Position numbers and translations under genes: made by a program | Notes under the pieces: model-generated | What the model was told of the DNA's origin: nothing | The model's input: only the letters and a program-made list of their open reading frames with translations | The model's database searches: none | In this document: piece after piece, positions 1 to 10,960 of the stretch | Numbering within the stretch: the first letter of the stretch is position 1 | Layout of the letters: each line of letters starts with the position of its first letter | Assembly (NCBI GenBank): GCA_031308135.1 | Contig: JAHLJT010008446.1 | Location: forward strand, 161,467,504-161,531,503 | Source: Acheta domesticus | Taxonomy: Eukaryota > Arthropoda > Insecta > Orthoptera > Gryllidae | Direction: 5' to 3' | Length of the DNA stretch: 64,000 nucleotides

Positions 1-82
1 ACCACGAGATAGAGGATTTTTTTTCTAAATTTAGCAACAGATTTTATCCACTTTTCTGACACCAGACCCCTGCTATAAGAGA

Positions 83-176
83 TTTTCTGGCGAAAATTCC
101 CCGTTTTCCGCCGCACGATTACATAACTTTCTCTTCTTACGAAGTATTCGTAAGGCGAGAAAGTAAAAATAAATTA
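83..176 (+). repeat. Dispersed repeat end (copy 1; copy 2 at 59.34 kb)
   Basis: This stretch contains GCGAAAATTCCCCGTTTTCC and the near-palindrome CTTACGAAGTATTCGTAAG followed by GCGAGAAAGTAAA. It recurs in inverse orientation at about 59,339-59,432 with only scattered differences. Both copies sit beside piggyBac remnants with the GAGAAAGTAAA side facing the remnant, as expected if this is the terminus of an element that inserted into piggyBac copies. Confidence 0.6.
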
Positions 177-292
177 ATTTAATATTCTTGTTCTATTATT
201 TTACGTGCAATTAAATATTTTACTAAGAATTTAGGTGCTAAACAACTCTGAGAATTCATTAGGAGAGCATCTAGTATTTGGAGTTCATTTTT

Positions 293-620
293 CTACTGGT
301 CTGCGCGTGTTGTCACATCTAAGCCCATGTTTCGTAGCAAAAATTGAAATATTTTCAAATTCAAAGTACAATGGAAAATATCAATACTCATATTATCCAC
401 ATTCCACAATTCAGCCTGAGTTTGGAGCCCTGATTTCAGAGACTCAGCCAAAATACGTAGCACAATTACTGCCATCATTTCCCCTTTGTCAGTCTTAAAC
501 CTGCTGCGATCATATTTATTCCTCTCTAAATCTATTTCATTTTTGATGTTGGTGGATTCTGTAATTCTCTCAATCATATCCAAATCAATAAACAAGGAAA
601 ACATTATCCTGGTATTTTGG
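293..620 (-). pseudogene. piggyBac transposase, N-terminal fragment
   Basis: The minus strand encodes about 103 residues typical of the N-terminal part of piggyBac transposases: a block starting MFSLFIDLDMIERITESTN, then a LWNVD segment, then an FQFLLRNMGLDV-TTR segment, which match the family's LW..D and RF..L...IRFDD.TR blocks. Intact proteins of this family excise and insert TTAA-flanked DNA with a DDD catalytic core; that core is absent here. Reading downstream (leftwards) the similarity stops near 240, and from about 170 to the window edge lies a different repeat that recurs at 59.34-59.43 kb. The frame is therefore a dead, interrupted remnant. The family call rests on motif recognition only. 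Confidence 0.72.
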
Positions 621-1069
621 AATTGCTGTAGACTGCTTTTTCCAGGGCGGTGAGTTACGATATTCTGTTCCCGCTTTCAGCAAAAGTTGGCGTATTTTTC
701 CACTCCTTTCTTAACATATAAAGTGACCTAAAATGTTCGTAGTACTTCAAAATTAATTTTGCAGGGGAATACTAACGTAAAAATACAGCATGCAATACGT
801 TCCCAAACTAATAGAATGTACGAGACTGAAGACATCTTTGCTAACGTAGAAGGTAACGCGGGGGTCACTGTGCACCCCAAATAAAACAATAGCTTGCTAC
901 GCGGATAAAACGCACTGAAGTGGCAAACTGAGAGCACACTAAAACTCATGATACAAAAACAGAAATGTACTCAAGCAATGATCAGGGTAGCCAGCATGGA
1001 AGATACGATAAGCGGGAAGAAAGAATCGTGGGGGTCCCACAGACCCCCGCGTTGCCACTCACGGGTTAA

Positions 1070-2585
1070 GAACATGGGAAACTGGAAATCTCCTGGGATT
1101 GATAAGATCCAGATTTATTGGATTAAGGAATTAACAGCAATACATTCTCATCTAACAAAGGCTGTTAACAAAATTTTAGAAAACCCAAAGAAACTCCCGG
1201 AATGGCTCACACGCTGCATCATGTGTCCTGCTATCCAAAGCGGGAGACAGCTCTTTGGCGAAGAACTATAGGCCAATCACTTGTCTGCCAGTACTGTACA
1301 AAGATATAACTGCAGCCACAGATGACAAAATGTACAGACATCTAGAAAAGAATCTAATACCAGCTGAACAAAAAGGATGTCGTAAAGATACTTATGGCTG
1401 TAAGGAAATCTTGCTACTGAATAAAGCCATATTGAATGATGTAAAGAAACGAAAACGTAATTTGAGCATGGTTTGGATTGACTACCAAAAGGCCTTTGAT
1501 AGTGTACCACACGATTGGATTTTGAAGACTCTGGAGGTCTATCGATTTCATCCCAGACTTATTGAATTTTGCAAGGCTAGTATGAAGTCGTGGAGAACCA
1601 GGTTACTGATTCACAGCGGAAAGCAAACAGTAGAAACGGGAAGTATTCAGATCAACAGGGGGATTTTTCAAGGAGATTCACTATCCCCTCTGCTTTTTTG
1701 CATTAGTTTTATTCCACTATCGAGACAGTTGTCGCAAGCTGACTTTGGTTTTAAGCTCCATGGTGATGAAAAGCCAGTATCACATTTGCTCTACATGGAT
1801 GATCTTAAAGTTTTTGCAAGGAATGAAGCAATTATCTCCCAAATGTTGTCTGTCGTGAATGACGTTAGCAATGACATCTGCATGGGATTTGTTGTTGACA
1901 AGTGCGCAAAAATAAATATAAAAAGAAGCAAACTGACAACGTCAGAGAAGTTCATACGTACACTGTGATTCAAGACATTGAGCCAGGTAAAACTTACAAA
2001 TATCTGGGCATTGAGGAATGTGAAAATGAATGGCATTGAGGAATGTGAACGACACAATGAAAGAGAAAATTTGCAGGGAGTAATACAGAAGAGTGAGACT
2101 GGTCCTGCAGTCTGCTCTGAATTCCAGGAATAAAATATCAGCAATGGGTAGTTTGGCGGAGCCTGTAGCCGAATATAGTTTCGGACTAGTGGACTGGACT
2201 GAGCAAGAAATTCGCATCATGGATCGAAAAACGAGAAAACCGCTAACAATGCATCAGGTTGCCTACCCTAGAGCTGATGTACATAAACTTTATGTGTCTC
2301 GTAAGGAAGGAGGAAGATGCCTCAGACAAATTGAGGCCTTCTGGCACAACGCAATAGTTGGGATGGGAAAGTATGTAGTCAGTCATCAAGATGACCCTCT
2401 AACGAGGCAGGTCATGAAATCTGACCGAAGAATGGGAAACAGAGGCATTGTTAGTGTAGCAAGAAGCATTGCGAAGAAAACTAGGCAAGACACGTCGAAT
2501 AACACAGACAGCGTCACGCCCGAAGAACCCAGTGACGTGTTCCAGAAGTGGCAAGGAAGGCTAAATTTTTTCTTCAAACTTTGGA
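1070..2585 (+). pseudogene. Dong/R4-clade retrotransposon fragment (reverse transcriptase)
   Basis: Three overlapping frame pieces (1,070-1,271; 1,255-1,968; 2,093-2,593) make up a site-specific non-LTR reverse transcriptase. Visible blocks are NWKSPGIDKIQIYWIK, YRPITCLPVLYK, WIDYQKAFDSVPHDW, RGIFQGDSLSPLLF and the catalytic YMDD near 1,795, followed by thumb sequence. At least two frameshifts break the frame. A small duplication of GGCATTGAGGAATGTGA occurs at about 2,006 and 2,032. The C-terminal CCHC finger and restriction-like endonuclease are missing: similarity stops near 2,580 where an AT-rich repeat begins. The 5' side is cut by the TTAA of the piggyBac element. The clade call comes from close similarity to the element at 44.6-48.6 kb. 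Confidence 0.82.
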
Positions 2586-2589
2586 ACGG

Positions 2590-2945
2590 ATAAAGCTAAT
2601 TGCACTCTTTGATATGACGTAAAGTTTATTTTGGGGTATTTTTTCGTTTTCTCAAAATTACACAAATATATGTTCTTTGAATGATCTCTCACACCGTTAA
2701 TATGCAAATTTGCAGTAATTTGTAAGCACTATTGTATTTGATAGTTGATGTTCTTCAAAAGAGTTCTAACGTTGCTTTTCGAAAACTAAAAAAATGTCTG
2801 TGAAAAAGAGCTTCAAATTTCGCATTCACAATAGCGGTTGTATGCCATTTTCTTACAAATGGTTCCAAATTTTTAAAGAAAATTGCCATTTACAACGAGA
2901 TTTTTGTGTTCTTTAATATTCTAAAATTATATTTCCATTATACCA
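2590..2945. repeat. AT-rich dispersed repeat, copy 1
   Basis: The stretch TGACGTAAAGTTTATTTTGG followed by GGTATTTTTTCG is nearly the same as at 63,380-63,420, and GAGCTTCAAATTTCGCATT recurs at 10,802. It has no coding capacity. The family appears at least five times in the window (10.15-10.95, 31.02-31.26, 50.3-50.86 and 62.9-64 kb). Confidence 0.65.
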
Positions 2946-3129
2946 TTAGGAAACCGTATAATTAAGATAATGTCAGAAAAATGTAATTTGCGCGGCGACA
3001 GATGGCAGCTGGCAAGAGTATGTGGCAACTCCGAACAGCTAGCCCAGACCCAAGGAAATAGAAAACTAATACGGGAAAGTCTGTGCCATTCTGTAGCACC
3101 ACTATTTATATAGTGTATATGTAACTTTG

Positions 3130-6045
3130 TGTATGTGTATTTGTAGAGACTTGGCGACAAAAGTTTTCGATTCAAGAATAATATTGGCACCAAGAAAACC
3201 GTTTTTGAAATGGGTTCAGGGGTGCCACAAACCCCATAAACACCACATTTTCCCGGCACTTTTCGATACTTTTAAAAAATAACGAATAAATATAATTTAT
3301 TGGTATTTTTGGTTAATGTGTTCAAATATTCGACAACCATTTTTTGATCATCAAACATTACTGACTTGACTCAAACTGGCCACATGGTGCGAAAATGGTC
3401 AATTTTTCCTTAAAACGTTAGAAATGGACACTTTTCAAAGGGCCATTGATTTGTAAATTTTTATCGAAAATACTTTTAATTTAGAGAAGATTAGAGTTCA
3501 AAAATTCTATTTTAAGTATATTGCTTCACACAATTTAACTATTTCATTGCAATCTCCTAACATTGCGCCCTCGCCATCACTTTTACCCACCACACTGCCT
3601 ACGTAATTCCACAATAAATGTCTAATCATCAAACATTACTTATTTGACTGAAGCAGTGGGCCACATTAGTCCGAATATGGCCACTGGTACGTTAAGATGA
3701 TATAGACACTTTTCAATAAAACTAAAACTCACTACACTGAAAGGTTAAACGAAGTGATAATCTCATCTATGGGAAATGGCGCAACAATATCGCGTCCACT
3801 TAAGGGTTCAGAGGTTTGCTTTGCACAATTTAACGATTTCATTGCAATCGGCTAGAATTGTTCTGCACACCTTCACTGACAGCAACACTCATTTGAGCCG
3901 CACTGCTGTGACTGATTTCTTTATTCACTACTAGGCTGTATTAACCATATTTGTAGAGACATCAAGTGAGTTTGGAAGTTACTAGACTAATGACTATATG
4001 CCATTTCGAAGTCCATGAGTTATATTTCCCTCTTCGTTTTGGTGCGTGCAAGTGTCCTTGTCGTCGCCCCCGCTGGCCTGCCCCGCGCACTGCCCTGGAC
4101 TGTGCCACTGAAGGAGGCACACCCATTAATGCATTATCCTGCGTTAGAAGCTACAACTTCTTAGTTGCAAAATTACGTAACCATATTCAATAGTTAAGTA
4201 TTGTACTTAGAAAACACAAAGTAAATATTTAGTATACGCTCGCAAACAAAAATGTAACCTAGGTAGAAAGTGCTACTCATTCAACAAGTGACGGTTTTGT
4301 GTGATCTTCCTTCACGCTTATGTTTTTACTACAAATTATCTCGTTCAGAGAACTATCACCAGAGTGTCTAGTAAAGCCTCAACAACGAATTTGCGTCATA
4401 TCCAGCGAAAAATTGCAATCCACAGAGGCGTAGAAATCCAAATTATTATTTTCAGTTCTTACCATAATATATGTCGTTTGTACAAATATTGTGTACGCCA
4501 GAATTGAAGTGAATAGAATTGTTGAAATGTATGTACATGATTTAATACTATTTTAAACATGCTTATTAAATTTGTAACATTACAGTTATACATATTTAAT
4601 ATAAATTGAAGCAGCAACTAAGATGAACAATTGGTTTGAAAAATTGTTAGTTTGATAAATATTGCTTGCCGTGTACTGCTTACATTATTTGTTGTCTAAT
4701 GCTTGAACGTGGAAATGTCAAGAAATCATTAACTCAGATTTGAAATGCAGAAGAAATCTAAAAGAAGGAAAGGGTGGCTTTTCAAAGCGCTTTAGTTCTT
4801 GGGCCTCCTTCAGCGGGCGTGGGCCCAGGCGGCGCGCGTGGCGGCGGCGGGGGCGATGAAATGGGCATTGTTGCACGCACCGAAACAAACAGGGAACAAT
4901 AGCTCATAGGTTTTGAAAATTACATGGTGTTCTTTTAAGTCTAGAAACATTAAGCCCCCTTTGATTTCTCTACAAATATGTTCAATACAGCCTAATAGTG
5001 AATTAAGAAATCAGTCACACCAGGCCGGCACACATGTGGGTCGTTAATAATCATGGCGCGCGGAGCAATTTTAAACGATTGCAATAAAATTGTTAAATTA
5101 TGTGAAGCGAGTTCATAAAGCAAGGATTTAGAGCTTTAGTCTTCTCTAAGTTACAAGTATTTTAGATAAAAATTTACAGAACTGTGGCCAATTAAAAAGT
5201 GTCTATTTATATCGTTTTAACGTAAAATTAACCATATTCGAACTATTGTAGCCCACTGTTTAAATCAAATAAGTGAAGACTGATGATCATAAAATTGTTG
5301 TGGAATTACGTGGGCACTACCTGAACCAAAATTTCGGTGAGAAAAATACCATTAAATTATATTTATTCGTTATTTCATAAAGTCGAAAATGTCAAAAATG
5401 TGGTGTTTATGGGGTTTGTGGCACCCATGAACCCCTTTTAAAAACGGTTTTATTGTTGCCGATGTTATTCTTGCATCAAAAACCACTTGTTTTCGCTAAG
5501 GCTCTACAAATGTCTTCAATAATAGTGAAAAACGAAATCATATGTAGCCACGCGGCACAAATGTGTTTCGTAAATAGTGATGGTGCCCGGCGTAAATTTT
5601 CGCCGATTGCAGTGAAACAGTGAAATTGTGCGACGCAAAGTTCTTAAAGTAGAGATTTTGCGCTCTAATCTTATCCCAATTAAAAGTATTTTGGATAAAA
5701 ATTTACGGAGCTATGATCACTTGAAAAGTGTCTTATTTCTATGGTTTTCACGTAAAATTGGCCATATTTCAGGTAATGTGGCACACTGTACGAGTCAAAT
5801 AACTGTTGTTTGATGATCATAAAATTGTTTCGAGGTAACATGGGCCCCGCCACAGCCCCAAAATATGTTATTGTTAAAATTACACTAAATAATATTTATT
5901 CGTTAATTTGTAAAATGTAGCGAGAAAAGACCCAAAAATGGGGGTACTAATGGAGTTTGTGGCACTCCTAAATCCATTTTAAAAAACGGTTTTATTGGTG
6001 CCGATGTGGCTCTTGCATCGAGAAAAATTAGTTCTTGTGTGCAAG
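3130..6045. repeat. Large non-coding inverted repeat (foldback-like)
   Basis: The left arm (about 3,130-4,135) is the inverted counterpart of the right arm (about 4,795-5,510). Anchors include the ATTTGTAGAGA / TCTCTACAAAT pair (3,950 and 4,970), the TGTGACTGATTTCTT pair (3,908 and 5,008), the GGTGCGTGCAA pair (4,040 and 4,873) and the CTGAAGGAGGC pair (4,107 and 4,805). The right arm is followed by a second tandem copy (5,511-6,045), so the unit is about 537 bp; the left arm has a partial second unit. The spacer is about 660 bp. No transposase is visible, and the arms are clearly diverged. Confidence 0.75.
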
Positions 6046-6465
6046 GAAAGCCTTCAATCATATTTCAACACATTTTGGGGTCAGCTGTTTCCCCTCCCCT
6101 CTCTCTGATTGGTATTTGCGGGTATGAATATGGCATTAGTATGCGATTGTTAAATTGTATTTTTTCTATAGTCTATATAATTATTCAAATGTAAAACTCA
6201 AATGAATCTACAGATCCCCATAAGTTTCACTATCCATACATGAGAATTTCCATTAAGATGTTGCAGTGTTCCTGTTCTACTACATCTACCGCAGGCACTA
6301 ACTGCTTTAACGTCTCATCATCATTCAGTTTCAAATCCTCCGTCCAACGCACCGTCGCCTGGCGGCCGTGCTACTTCGTAATTACAGGCTATTGTTGCGG
6401 TGTGGCAGGCGGGCGAGACCGCGGTCGAGTTGAAGGGAGTTAAGGAGGGGCTGAGGAGCGGTGCT

Positions 6466-6487
6466 GGGGTGGGGGTGGGGGTGGGGG
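6466..6487 (+). other. G-quadruplex-prone G-run
   Basis: Four runs of four to five G separated by single T (GGGGTGGGGGTGGGGG, then TGGGGG) lie in a local GC-rich island (about 6,340-6,550) in otherwise AT-rich DNA. This fits the classical G4 pattern. No gene is evident alongside. Confidence 0.7.
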
Positions 6488-6924
6488 CTGGAGCTGCGCT
6501 CGGGGCGTAGCCGCGGTCGTTGCGGAATGGGCAGGCAGGACGATGCCAAATGTTGAAGGTGAGGTCTCTCGAAGGACGCGCACAAACCTTACATTCCAGA
6601 GTAGCACCTTAAGCAGCGTCTCAAGATCTGCTCCCAATCTAAACAGGAAATGTCATTTTCGCCATTCGTGCAATTCTCTATTGTTGAACTTGAAATACCA
6701 TTACCTTGCCTTGACATCATCACATACGAACAAGATTTACTTTTTTGTCTAACATTATAAGAAGAGAAACATTGTAATCGTGAGCCTGAAAGCGAAAATT
6801 TCTTTACAGAGAAACCCTTATTGCCGGGCTCTGATAACATTTTTAATAACTCTTTTCCTGTATGTAGTAAATTAGTTTCCCTAACAAGTTTAGCAAGAAT
6901 CCACGTTTTGTGCGTCGATGACAT

Positions 6925-7013
6925 AAAAAAATCAATTGATGGCAAAACGTCTCTCTATAACCAACGATAGGGTCTGAAAAGATTTGACGATTTTCTCCAA
7001 AATATACATTTCC
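6925..7013. repeat. Dispersed repeat carrying TTGATGGCAAAACGTC
   Basis: The block around ATTGATGGCAAAACGTC is repeated at about 50,338-50,430, with matching downstream sequence (AACGCTAG/AACGATAG, then TTTCCCC/TTCCCCGA, then GATCTGT/GATCGTTTGT). It is the target into which the SINE at 7,025 inserted; the repeat resumes at 7,563. Confidence 0.5.
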
Positions 7014-7024
7014 CCTAACGATCT

Positions 7025-7551
7025 GTCACTGCAGTCCCTCTGACCGGGAGGTCCTCGGTTCGAGTCCCGACGGTGGCAGGATTTTCGACACTAGCTTGTC
7101 AGCTATGTCAAATTCAGTCACTGTCTGGAGGACAATTCTAGAGGCCGGCTGCTCTGATCAGTAGTTTTCCGTGGTTTCTACGATCAACACCAGGAGAATG
7201 CCGGAGCAGCACCATAAAACGGGCCACGGACCGCGCGTGATCTTTTCTTCCTCTTACTTGTCCTCTCCTCTTACACACACACTTACACTAACATGTACTA
7301 CACTACCACACATGCTGAGAGACCGGTCGGGAGCTTACAGCTTGTACCGGCTGGAGCGGTGGCCCGCTCGTGGGAGATACCTGGTTGAGGGGAAACCCCG
7401 CTAGTGGACGGTAGGTCGGCGCCAGATCTCGCCATCCAGCGGAGAAAAGATCATCGCCACCTCCCAAGGAAAAACACGTACTACACTTACGGGACTAATG
7501 ACCTAAGTTAACCGAGTTAACGCGCCCCGAAACACGAATCAATCAATCAAA
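7025..7551 (+). mobile_element. tRNA-derived SINE, family 1, with 11-bp target duplication
   Basis: A pol III B box (GGTTCGAGTCCCGACGG, about 7,058-7,074) lies near the 5' end. The A box is missing, so the copy is 5'-truncated. The body runs about 450 bp and ends in an (AATC)n tail. The copy is flanked by a perfect direct repeat CCTAACGATCT at 7,014-7,024 and 7,552-7,562, proving LINE-style insertion. Related halves occur at 22.63-22.93 kb (minus) and 35.10-35.24 kb (plus). Confidence 0.85.
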
Positions 7552-7744
7552 CCTAACGATCTATAAACAAACTCAGGCTCTCCGAGATTAGAATGTATAT
7601 TTTGATTTGATAAGTACTTTACATGATGTGTCAAAATATTTTCGAAATTTTCTCCAAAGTAGCTAAAAATTTTGATTAATCTTTATTTTCAGATAGAATA
7701 AACAACGATTAGTAGATGGTCTTGGTCTCATTTTCCCTGAAATC

Positions 7745-10083
7745 CATGATTTTTTTTTAATATTCTGAACTCAAATAACAAAACAAAATCAATATGGAAT
7801 ATCGTAAAAAATACGACCAAATCAACTAGAAACCTTGTTGAGAATGTAGCTAGTCTCTTTAACCAATACTTTTCGAGAATTGCCGCCACTGAGGGTTTTC
7901 AGCCACAAAATTCAACATCTGACGTTTTTCCTGTAAACTTTATACAAAATGTTCGTTCCCGAAACCTCTTCCTGTGAAATTCTTAAAATAATCGGTACAT
8001 TAAAAAATAAATATTCGGCCACTTTAGATGAATTTCCAGATTGTTTGTTAAAGATGTGTATGTCTAACAATATACACCCGCTAACTCACATATTTTATGC
8101 ATCTTTATGCACCAGAATTTTTCCAGATTTTTTAAAAACAGCTAAGAATAAGCCGCTCTTCAAAAAAGGCAACAAAAATTAAATTCAAAATTATCAGCCA
8201 ATTTCTCTTTTGTCTGGTTTTTCAAAACTATTAGAGACTTTTTTATGTGCGAATGGAAACCTTTCTCAATAAACACGACGCATTTTCATCTTGCCAACAT
8301 GGATTCCGAAAATCAAAATCTACGGAAACAGCCATTTTTCTTTTCTTAGAGATGTTTCCTCATCATTCGATGAAAATGAAGCAACTATTGGAATATTTTT
8401 AGATCTTTCAAAAGCTTTTGATGTCATTGATCATTACATTATACTTTCAAAAATACCTTCATATGGAATCCGTGGCATGTAGAGCATAGCTCTAGATTCA
8501 CTATATTCATACCTTAAACAACGATCTCAGAGATTAGAAATACCTTACTGGAATGATGGAACTTTATGTACACACCTTTCCGGTTCTTTGCCAATTGCAT
8601 GTGGAGTCCTGCAAAGATCGATTTTAGGTCCTATTCTCTTCCTGTTATACGTAAACGATATGCCCTTAGAGATTCGAAACGGAAGAACAGTTCTCTTTGC
8701 GGATGATACGAATGTTCTTTGCAATAAAGAAACCGTAAATAGTACAATATCAGATTTTCAAGTTGGTTCCGTAATAACGAATTGATAGTAAATGGAAAGA
8801 AGACTTTTTCAATGCCGTTTTCCATTTCAAATAAACAATTCTTACTCCATTGAAAATAAACGGTGTGCCATTGACTGATGTTAAAGTGACAAAATTTTAA
8901 GCCTATAATTTCAGTCAAACCTCAAATGGAATGTCCACTTAAACGAATTGAACACAAAATTAAGTTAATTATGCTACGCGTTCAGAATTCTTTCAAATTC
9001 CGTCAGCCTTCATACTGCTCGTTGCGTATATTTTGCAAATGTTCATTTCCGCCTGAGATACGACGTTATATTCTAGGGAAACACATCTTCTTGCTCCCAG
9101 ACTTTCAGATTAAAAAACGAATTGAAGAAATAATAAGCAAATCCCATCCATGTGATTCTTGTAAGTCTCTCTTTATTAATCTACGAATTTTACCATTACT
9201 TTGTCTCGTGATTTACGAATCAGTTGTTTTTTAACAAAAATGACTTACATAAGAGCGGGAATATATTTTCAGCAAACGCCGATGTCTCTTAGTATAACAC
9301 AGTGTTTCCTGTTTTTTGACCAAATAAACAAATAGATGTAGTAATTATATTCATCAGGTGGCAGTATCAACGACAAAAAATTCACATACAAGTCATGTAC
9401 ATTATTCTACACTTTTCCAGATGACATTAAACGATTAAATTCGATAGAAAAGTTTAAGTCACAAGTAAAATCATTTCTGCAGCATAACTGCTTCTATACA
9501 ATTCGAGACTATACCGAGCATCAAAAGGAAAGTAATATTAATTTTAACAATGATGATGAATGTAATTATTTACCATTTGGACTGGATAATTCTAACCTGT
9601 AACAAGTATTGTACCACAGCTTCTGGGTCGATGGCCCCCATCTCAATTAGGTTTTTCGTCCAGTTTTTCTGATCCTTTGAGCAAATGCTGAGATGGACCC
9701 TTGTTTGCTTCTGGACATAAATGTAACTTCATTATTGGTGCACGTCTTCTAAATTTCAGTGGGAAATATGGTTGTTCAAATTATCGTTTTCCATATTGTC
9801 GCAACAAAAGTATTATTCTTTCATGAAGAACATGAGGGTTAAGGGCACCAATTTATATCTAATTTATCTTTGAAAATTGATTTATTATATCTGAGCGAAT
9901 ATTTTGCCAACAAAACTAATAAAACGCTCTTTTTTCTGAATTTAAAATTCGACTAGATTATGGTTTAGGATAGAGATCACAGAATCATGAAAGCGTGCAC
10001 ACATTTCACGTCTCCCCATAGCTGGTCACACACAGTTTTTAACTGTTTTTGACGTAAATAAAGAAAGAAAGAAAGAAAAAGAA
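7745..10083 (+). pseudogene. CR1-group LINE, copy 1 (decayed reverse transcriptase)
   Basis: Reverse transcriptase blocks appear in several broken frames: a linker (KSIWNIVKNTTKSTRNL, about 7,795), LKNKYSATLDEFPDCLLK (8,006), GIFLDLSKAFDVIDHYI (8,391), a damaged GVLQRSILGPILFLLYVNDM (8,604) and the catalytic FADDTNVLC (8,695). C-terminal similarity runs to about 9,560, followed by a 3' UTR related to that of the copy at 57.05 kb. The element ends in an (AAAGA)n-like tail at 10,060-10,083. Frameshifts and stops are numerous. It is 5'-truncated: no upstream endonuclease is seen. Assignment to the CR1/L2/Daphne group rests on motif style. Confidence 0.8.
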
Positions 10084-10150
10084 ATGGCGTACTCAGTACG
10101 CCGGGCGCCCATTTACGTGACTATCGCTCGCGCGCCTGCTGAAGGGTTAA
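10084..10150. repeat. TTAA-ended element terminus with palindrome
   Basis: A perfect 17-nt palindrome GGCGTACTCAGTACGCC (about 10,085-10,101) is followed by GC-rich sequence ending at TTAA (10,147-10,150). Read inward on the minus strand (TTAACCCTTCAGCAGGCGCG) it resembles the right end of the TTAA-flanked MITE at 40.11-40.89 kb, including a shared GTCAC and GGGCGC core. It may be a piggyBac-type end whose partner is lost. Confidence 0.4.
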
Positions 10151-10960
10151 GGCCATGTACATTTTTCTGCAAATGTTAGTAGTTTTCACAAAATATTACG
10201 TCAATATGAGCAATATTAAAATTATAAAAACAAGATATTCTCGAAAACGGCTCCAAGTTGTTTCTTGAAAATTTGAGTAGGGATAGTGCCAAGTGTATTT
10301 TATTAGACGATATGAAAGCTTTTTTGCACTATTATTATTTTTTTAAATTACACAACTGAATTTTTTTGATATCTCTCTCACGTAATAATATTTACATAAT
10401 GGTGATTAGCTTATATTATTGCACTTATTTACATTTGCTCGAAATGAAGTTTCTCGAAGTCTAATGAAGTTTCTCGAAAAATTCAAAAAAATTCTGTGAA
10501 AATGAGGTCAAAATTCCGCGTTTTCAGAAACGGTCAAACGCCATTTTTTCAAAATCCGCTCCAATTTTTCTTCAAACTTTTAGTGCGGTTAGTGCTATAC
10601 GCACTGTATAAAATAACATAAAAATCATTTTGCTGTATTTTTTCTTTTTGTAAAAAATACACAATTTTTTAAAATATCTTTCACACCTTTAATACACACA
10701 TTACCAGTGATTTGTATACACTGCTGGGTTTATGAGTGGAAGTGCTTCAAATGACTTCCAATAAAGTTTCTCAAAAACTTTAATGATTTATTTGAAAGAG
10801 AGCTTCAAATTTCGCATTTACAGTAACGCTTAAGATCCATTTTATTAAAACGACTCCGAATTCTTAAAGACAATTTTCTTATATAACGCTGTTTTATTTT
10901 TGTATAATATTCTTTAAGTAATATTTATGTTCTAATATAAATATTATAAAAACAACTTGC
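10151..10960. repeat. AT-rich dispersed repeat, copy 2 (tandem-like)
   Basis: Non-coding. It shares segments with 2.59-2.95 and 62.9-64 kb, such as GAGCTTCAAATTTCGCATT and the inverted counterpart of AAATGGCGTTTGAGCGTTTC. Internal similarity suggests two or three repeats of a unit of roughly 300-350 bp. Confidence 0.55.

Larger units (their letters stand above)
1..1069 (-). mobile_element. piggyBac-like element, right part, ending at TTAA
   Basis: The right end is the TTAA at 1,066-1,069. Read on the minus strand from there, it starts TTAACCCGTGAGTGGCAACG and continues into GGGGGTC...GACCCCC, the layout of a piggyBac terminus. A related GC-rich box (CGCGGGGGTC...CACCCC) lies at about 862-883, giving inverted subterminal boxes. 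The transposase remnant at 293-620 is inside. Dong/R4 coding similarity begins directly after the TTAA, so this element probably inserted into the Dong element; the left TTAA lies outside the window. Confidence 0.6.
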
